From Channallabes apus (lineage: Eukaryota; Chordata; Actinopteri; Siluriformes; Clariidae), in assembly GCA_030522415.1 (NCBI GenBank), contig CM060109.1:4246655-4310654 (forward strand): a stretch of 64,000 bases of DNA, in the 5' to 3' direction. Below are positions 59,958 to 64,000 of the stretch, in pieces. The number at the start of each line of letters is the position of its first letter. Within the stretch, counting starts at the first letter, position 1. Both the position numbers and the translations under genes were made by a program. A model generated the notes under the pieces. That model did no database searches. It worked only from the letters and a program-made list of their open reading frames with translations, and was not told where the DNA came from.

Positions 59958-61452
59958 GTGGTGGAGCAACTGATACTCCCAGAGAGGCTGCGGGAAACTG
60001 TTAAAACAGCACTTCACAATGATGCAGGGCATCTGGGATTTGAGAGAACCCTCCAGATGATAAGAGAAAGATTTTACTGGCCAGGAATGTTCAAGGAAAT
60101 CAAGGCTTGGTGCGAACAGTGTGAGAGGTGCTGCCTTCGAAAAACTCCGACTGTCAATGTCCGAGCCCCCCTTGTCAGTATTCACAGCAGTGCCCCCATG
60201 GAACTGGTCTGTATAGACTTTCTGATGCTAGAAAAGTCGAAGGGTGGTATAGAGAATGTGCTCATTGTCACAGACCACTTCTCTCGTTACGCTCAGGCAT
60301 ATCCTACCAGGGACCAGAAAGCGGGTACAGTGGCCAAAGTCTTGTGGAAGAACTTCTTCTGCCGTTCTGGGTTCCCAGCCAAATTACACGCAGACCAGGG
60401 GAGAAACTTTGAAAGCGCAATGGTGAAAGAGCTATGCAAGTGCACTGGAATCACCAAGACCCACACCACACCCTACCACCCTCAAGGGAATGGCACTACC
60501 GAACGATTTAACCGCACCCTAATGAACATGTTAGGAACACTAGAGCCGCATCTGAAGCCGAGGTGGCACGAGCAAGTGGACGCCATGACACGCATATAAC
60601 TGCTCGCAACACGATTCCACTGGCTACAGCCCATATTTCCTTATGTTCGGCAAGCACCCAAAGCTCCCTGTTGACCTTCTCTTTGCGTCCCCAACCACAA
60701 ATCAGCCCTGTGAATACGGCGAGTATGTTCAGAACCTCTTTGAGTCTCTGTCACAGGCCTATGCACTGGCCAATCGGGCGTCTCAGGTGGCAAAGCGACA
60801 TCAGAAAAAGTATTACGACAAGAAAGCTAAAAGTGAAGACTTTAAGCCAGGGGACAGAGTGTTAGTCAAGGTCTGTCATGTGGAGGGGAAGCAGAAGTTG
60901 GGAGATCGCTGGGGGGCACAGCCATATATAGTGGTAAAGAAGCAACCAGGGGTGCCGGTGTATGTAGTGCAACCGGAAGGAGGAGGAGCAGAGAGAGTTC
61001 TTCATAGAAATCTCTTGACACAGTGTATGTTTCTCCCAGTGGAGCGGGGCGTAACACTGACCATGGAGGAAGAGGATAAAGTAGTGACAGAAAGTGAAAA
61101 TCCTTTGACGGAAATGGGGAATGGAACCCCCACTGAAACAGTGAACGATGAAAAAGAGCAAATGAACACTGAGGAGACCGACATGGGGTCAGAGGAGATG
61201 AGTAACGGAGATGAGATGCTTGCAACTGATGCTGGAGCAACCCCCACTCAAGTGCCCAAACCTCCAAGAAGGAACCCAAAAAGAGTCCGACACCCCCCTG
61301 TTAAACTCTCACTTGAGGCTCAAGTTGTACAAGTGGAGAGTCTCCAACAGAAGATAGAAGGGGAAGAAATTTGTGGCTACAGGCCAGACACAAGAGAAGC
61401 AGCAGAGCACACGTCCAACCACACGGCGTGCACTCTGATAACAGTTGATTAG
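59958..61452 (+). pseudogene. Gypsy pol: integrase, frameshifted
   Basis: An HHCC zinc region (HNDAGHLG...CEQCERC) and the DDE core: D in VCIDFLML, D in HADQGRNFES, E in QGNGTTERFNR. A 2-nt deletion near 60,585 creates a stop at 60,597-60,599. Reading resumes at 60,643 with FGKHPKLPVDLLF (GPY/F-type C-terminal region, GDRVLVK, WGAQPYIVVK). An acidic tail of about 130 aa ends at 61,452. Confidence 0.88.
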
Positions 61453-61576
61453 TCACACATACCCTAGCTACACTCGTTACAGGGTATATTTTGACGCACA
61501 ACCTGTTTGTTGTTTGGTGGTTTATAAATCAGTTACCCTGATTTTGGTTAATTTGATGGCTGGGACGCCATCAGTT

Positions 61577-61590
61577 AAAGCTGGGGTGGG
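61577..61590 (+). promoter_or_regulatory. Polypurine tract
   Basis: The purine-rich stretch 'aaagctggggtggg' sits immediately 5' of the 3' LTR, the expected second-strand primer. Confidence 0.75.
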
Positions 61591-62207
61591 TGTAGGGCAG
61601 TGAACTGAGTTGCCCACTAGGTGTCACTATAAACATGTCTGTACACCAATTTATTTTGTAGAGTTTGAGCCTCTTGACTTGCCGTAGTACTGATATACCC
61701 GTAGATCGTCATTTTGGCTTCAGTTCATGTTATCAATGCTGTAGGTAAGTCATGTTAAGAGCAGCGGGAAGTTAAATGTAAAATACTTTTGTTGTATGTA
61801 CACTAAAGTTCAGTTTAATTATATGTTTTTGTGTTTAAACTGTTAAATAGTGAAAAGCAAACGAACTGAGATGAATGTGTTTTGTTCTGTTATTTAAACA
61901 TGATTAATAATTTGTTACGGATGCAGAGTGATGTAGATTAATACAATCAGCAAAAGAATGCTATTGAATTGTATGTACATGGAAATGAGAGGAAAACAAT
62001 GTTCAGTTCATGTTATCAATGCTGTAGGTCGTGTTTGGTGAAATAAACGGGTCAAGCCACGATCCACGAACGGTTCGCCTTCTCCCCTCGTGTTCGTGTT
62101 TCTCCACCATCGCACACACACGATTATAACACAACGCAGAGCAATAGGGGCGGTGCTGGAAGCTGATGCACGCGGACGGAGACAGAGAAGAGTGAATAAG
62201 GGTTACA
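61591..62207 (+). repeat. Gypsy 3' LTR
   Basis: 617 bp, same TG...CA ends. Differences from the 5' LTR: one T/C at 'gatcgtcatt', one A/G at 'ccaccatcgc', and a shortened GA run with a C. Confidence 0.97.
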
Positions 62208-63056
62208 TAACGTTATTGTAAATTTGCCGATGCTGTATTAACATTACCGTTTCCTAAAGAGACACGCCTCCACTAAGTTTAACAGTTATACATTAGCGGT
62301 GTATTTGAGTGTTTTCCAGTAATGACACCTTTTCTGTATTTATTAACACACAGTGGTCGCGGTGATGTTAGTCCTGGGGGAGTTCAGCCCCGCTTATGAT
62401 CAGAAGATTAACAAAACCATTGCGTATAAAATACACGTGAACACACGTTTCCCTTGTACATGTACAAACTAAGTGCAGGCTGCTAAAATATCGGCATTCA
62501 AACATGTAACACACACACACACACACACGGCATAACAGCGTTATAACGGACATGTGGTGCATATTTAACTAATATGAGATTATAATCTGATGATTTAAAA
62601 TGAGTCACTGTGCACTCGACAAAACAATGAATAATCAACTGTAACTGTAGCCGGACTACAGTAACACCGTAATGTTAGTAGACCAGTAGATTATATTCTC
62701 ATACAGATTTAAATCACAATATGAAAGAGGTTTTTGTTATAACTTGAGTCATTTAGTGCATCTGTTGTGGCACAAATCCACCTTGAGTAAGTTTAGACTC
62801 TAATACAGGTAATATGAGTGAACTGAATCTAACCGTGTATTACAGATATCTGCCATCCTCCTGTATTATACACTGATATAAAATCCATCTATCCAAAGGT
62901 AATCCATGTTTAAAGGAAATGCATTCTTATCGTTTGCCATTAAACAATTTTACAGATTAAGAAATGTAAATATTGATTATGATTGATTATGTAATAGAGG
63001 TGTGTGTGATTTAATTATTTAAAATAAATACAAGACATCACTTACGCATCCTGTTT
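62208..63056. other. AT-rich flank of the Gypsy insertion
   Basis: A (CA)n microsatellite lies at about 62,509-62,528. No gene is supported. Confidence 0.6.
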
Positions 63057-63065
63057 TTGGTTGCA

Positions 63066-63970
63066 GATCACAAAGCCATGGTTCGGAGGGGCTCATGGCT
63101 CTGCTTTAAAGCCAAACTTAAGACTCTGATGCATGCAAATAATGTTAGTAATGTTATAATTTCACAGCTTAAATTTGTTTTTAAAATATGTCTATTATTA
63201 ATTTTCTGTCCTTTCTTAATGCTTTCTTACTTTCTCAGTTCCTCCCCAGCTCTTCTGCACTGTCCAGAGCTAATACAAATGCCATGGCAAGAAGGACATT
63301 GTCACCCTCTCGCAGTCGTATATTCGGACAGTTTCTCCTCTGTCACTTTCTTCATCTTCTGTGTCAGCAACTGCCACTACCTCCTTAACGTTTCTCCACC
63401 AGACTGTTAGCCACTGTGTCAACTGCCATGACTGCTGATCCCCCAGGACCACCAGGATGATACCCACCAGCACCTGAGCAACAGCTGCTAGGTCTTTAGG
63501 TGAGAGTTTGTAGATTGTCATGTGTATTGTTTTCTTGCTTGTGGTAGTATAGTTATTGATTTTTATTGTATGTGCTATATTTACCAGGCTGTGGATAAGC
63601 ACTGTCCCACCAATGGACAGAGTCCTCTGGACAAGGACTGAAACTGGGTTAACACTCAGCAACCAGCAGGTCTGCACCATCGTAGCTCTCTGTCAAAACT
63701 TTCTGCCATATGACAAGCAGCGTGAGGCATCCTCTGCTCGGCATCATGTGCGGCTGAGCACTGGACGGCTCAGGCATCCCAAAACAAAGGGTGAATTTAC
63801 ACCAGGTGTGGGGACCATGGCTTGTCGTGTCTTGTGTCTTAGGATCCATCAGATCACCTGGCCAGTGGACAGACTGTTGTCGCCTAGCAGAGGCTATCTT
63901 TGTCAGACTCTGTGACATCTACAAGAGCCCTCAACACACAAATTCATTATGCATTAACAAAATGGACAAT
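63066..63970 (+). pseudogene. Exon-like fragments of an uncharacterised multicopy fish family
   Basis: After an acceptor 'tggttgcag' (63,065) a basic stretch reads MVRRGSWLCFKAKLKTLMHA. Farther on, after 'accagg' at about 63,588, the reading DRVLWTRTETGLTLSNQQV, then CQNFLPYDKQREASSARHH, then GEFTPGVG appears. The block WTDCCRLAEAIFVRLCDIYK follows at about 63,865 in another frame. I recall this block order from unnamed repetitive fish proteins, not from any function. Frame changes suggest decay, or a gene continuing beyond the window. Confidence 0.4.
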
Positions 63971-64000
63971 GATTAAAGGGCTGATAAAAAAAAATAGACT

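Larger units (their letters stand above)
54449..62207 (+). mobile_element. Complete Gypsy LTR retrotransposon
   Basis: 5' LTR 54,449-55,069; 3' LTR 61,591-62,207. Flanking TAAC at 54,445-54,448 and 62,208-62,211 is a 4-bp target duplication. A tRNA-type primer site starts TGGTGCCGTGACCCGG at 55,074 and a purine tract ends at 61,590. Order is gag, protease, RT, RNase H, integrase (Gypsy order). No envelope frame is seen. The LTRs differ by about three substitutions and a 4-bp GA-run indel. Confidence 0.96.

Overview
This is vertebrate, almost certainly ray-finned fish, DNA. Coding exons are small and bounded by GT/AG introns. The mobile elements are those typical of teleosts: L2-like and Rex1-like LINEs, a V-SINE, tRNA-SINEs, Tc1, hAT, Harbinger, piggyBac and Gypsy. 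Two host-type gene systems stand out in a region that is otherwise mostly transposon. The species cannot be fixed from sequence alone; an otophysan such as a catfish is a guess.

Layout. 1-12,811 is a nest of non-LTR retrotransposons: a plus-strand Rex1-like LINE is split by a minus-strand LINE, which is itself split by a nearly full L2-like element and by a V-SINE sitting between TA microsatellites. 12,812-15,900 (+) is the decayed remnant of a two-gene cassette: the tail of an uncharacterised protein, then a PB1-domain, SAMD3-like gene. 17,872-32,654 (-) is a six-exon prdm9-like gene encoding 574 aa. It has a complete PR/SET domain with the three catalytic tyrosine positions conserved, and 11 C2H2 fingers, but no recognisable KRAB or SSXRD. 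Its introns hold an R2/HERO-like LINE split by a hAT, a Harbinger MITE and a 5.8-kb TA-flanked composite repeat.

33,973-35,138 is a hAT-type element just 3' of a second, minus-strand copy of the two-gene cassette (35,238-about 40,250). Here the SAMD3-like gene is intact (four coding exons, 523 aa) and its partner is decayed. 40,367-54,448 holds a SINE, a Tc1 remnant, piggyBac-like fragments, a second 5.4-kb copy of the composite repeat, a Tc1-family element with long inverted repeats, an RTE-like LINE, BEN-like exon fragments, and a minisatellite carrying 13 CCAAT boxes. 54,449-62,207 is a whole, very young Gypsy element with coding lesions. The last 1.8 kb contains exon-like pieces of an uncharacterised multicopy fish family.

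The prdm9-like gene would act as a sequence-directed H3K4/K36 methyltransferase. The PB1/SAMD3-like cassette has no known function; its repeated partner-plus-gene order suggests a mobile or co-inherited unit.
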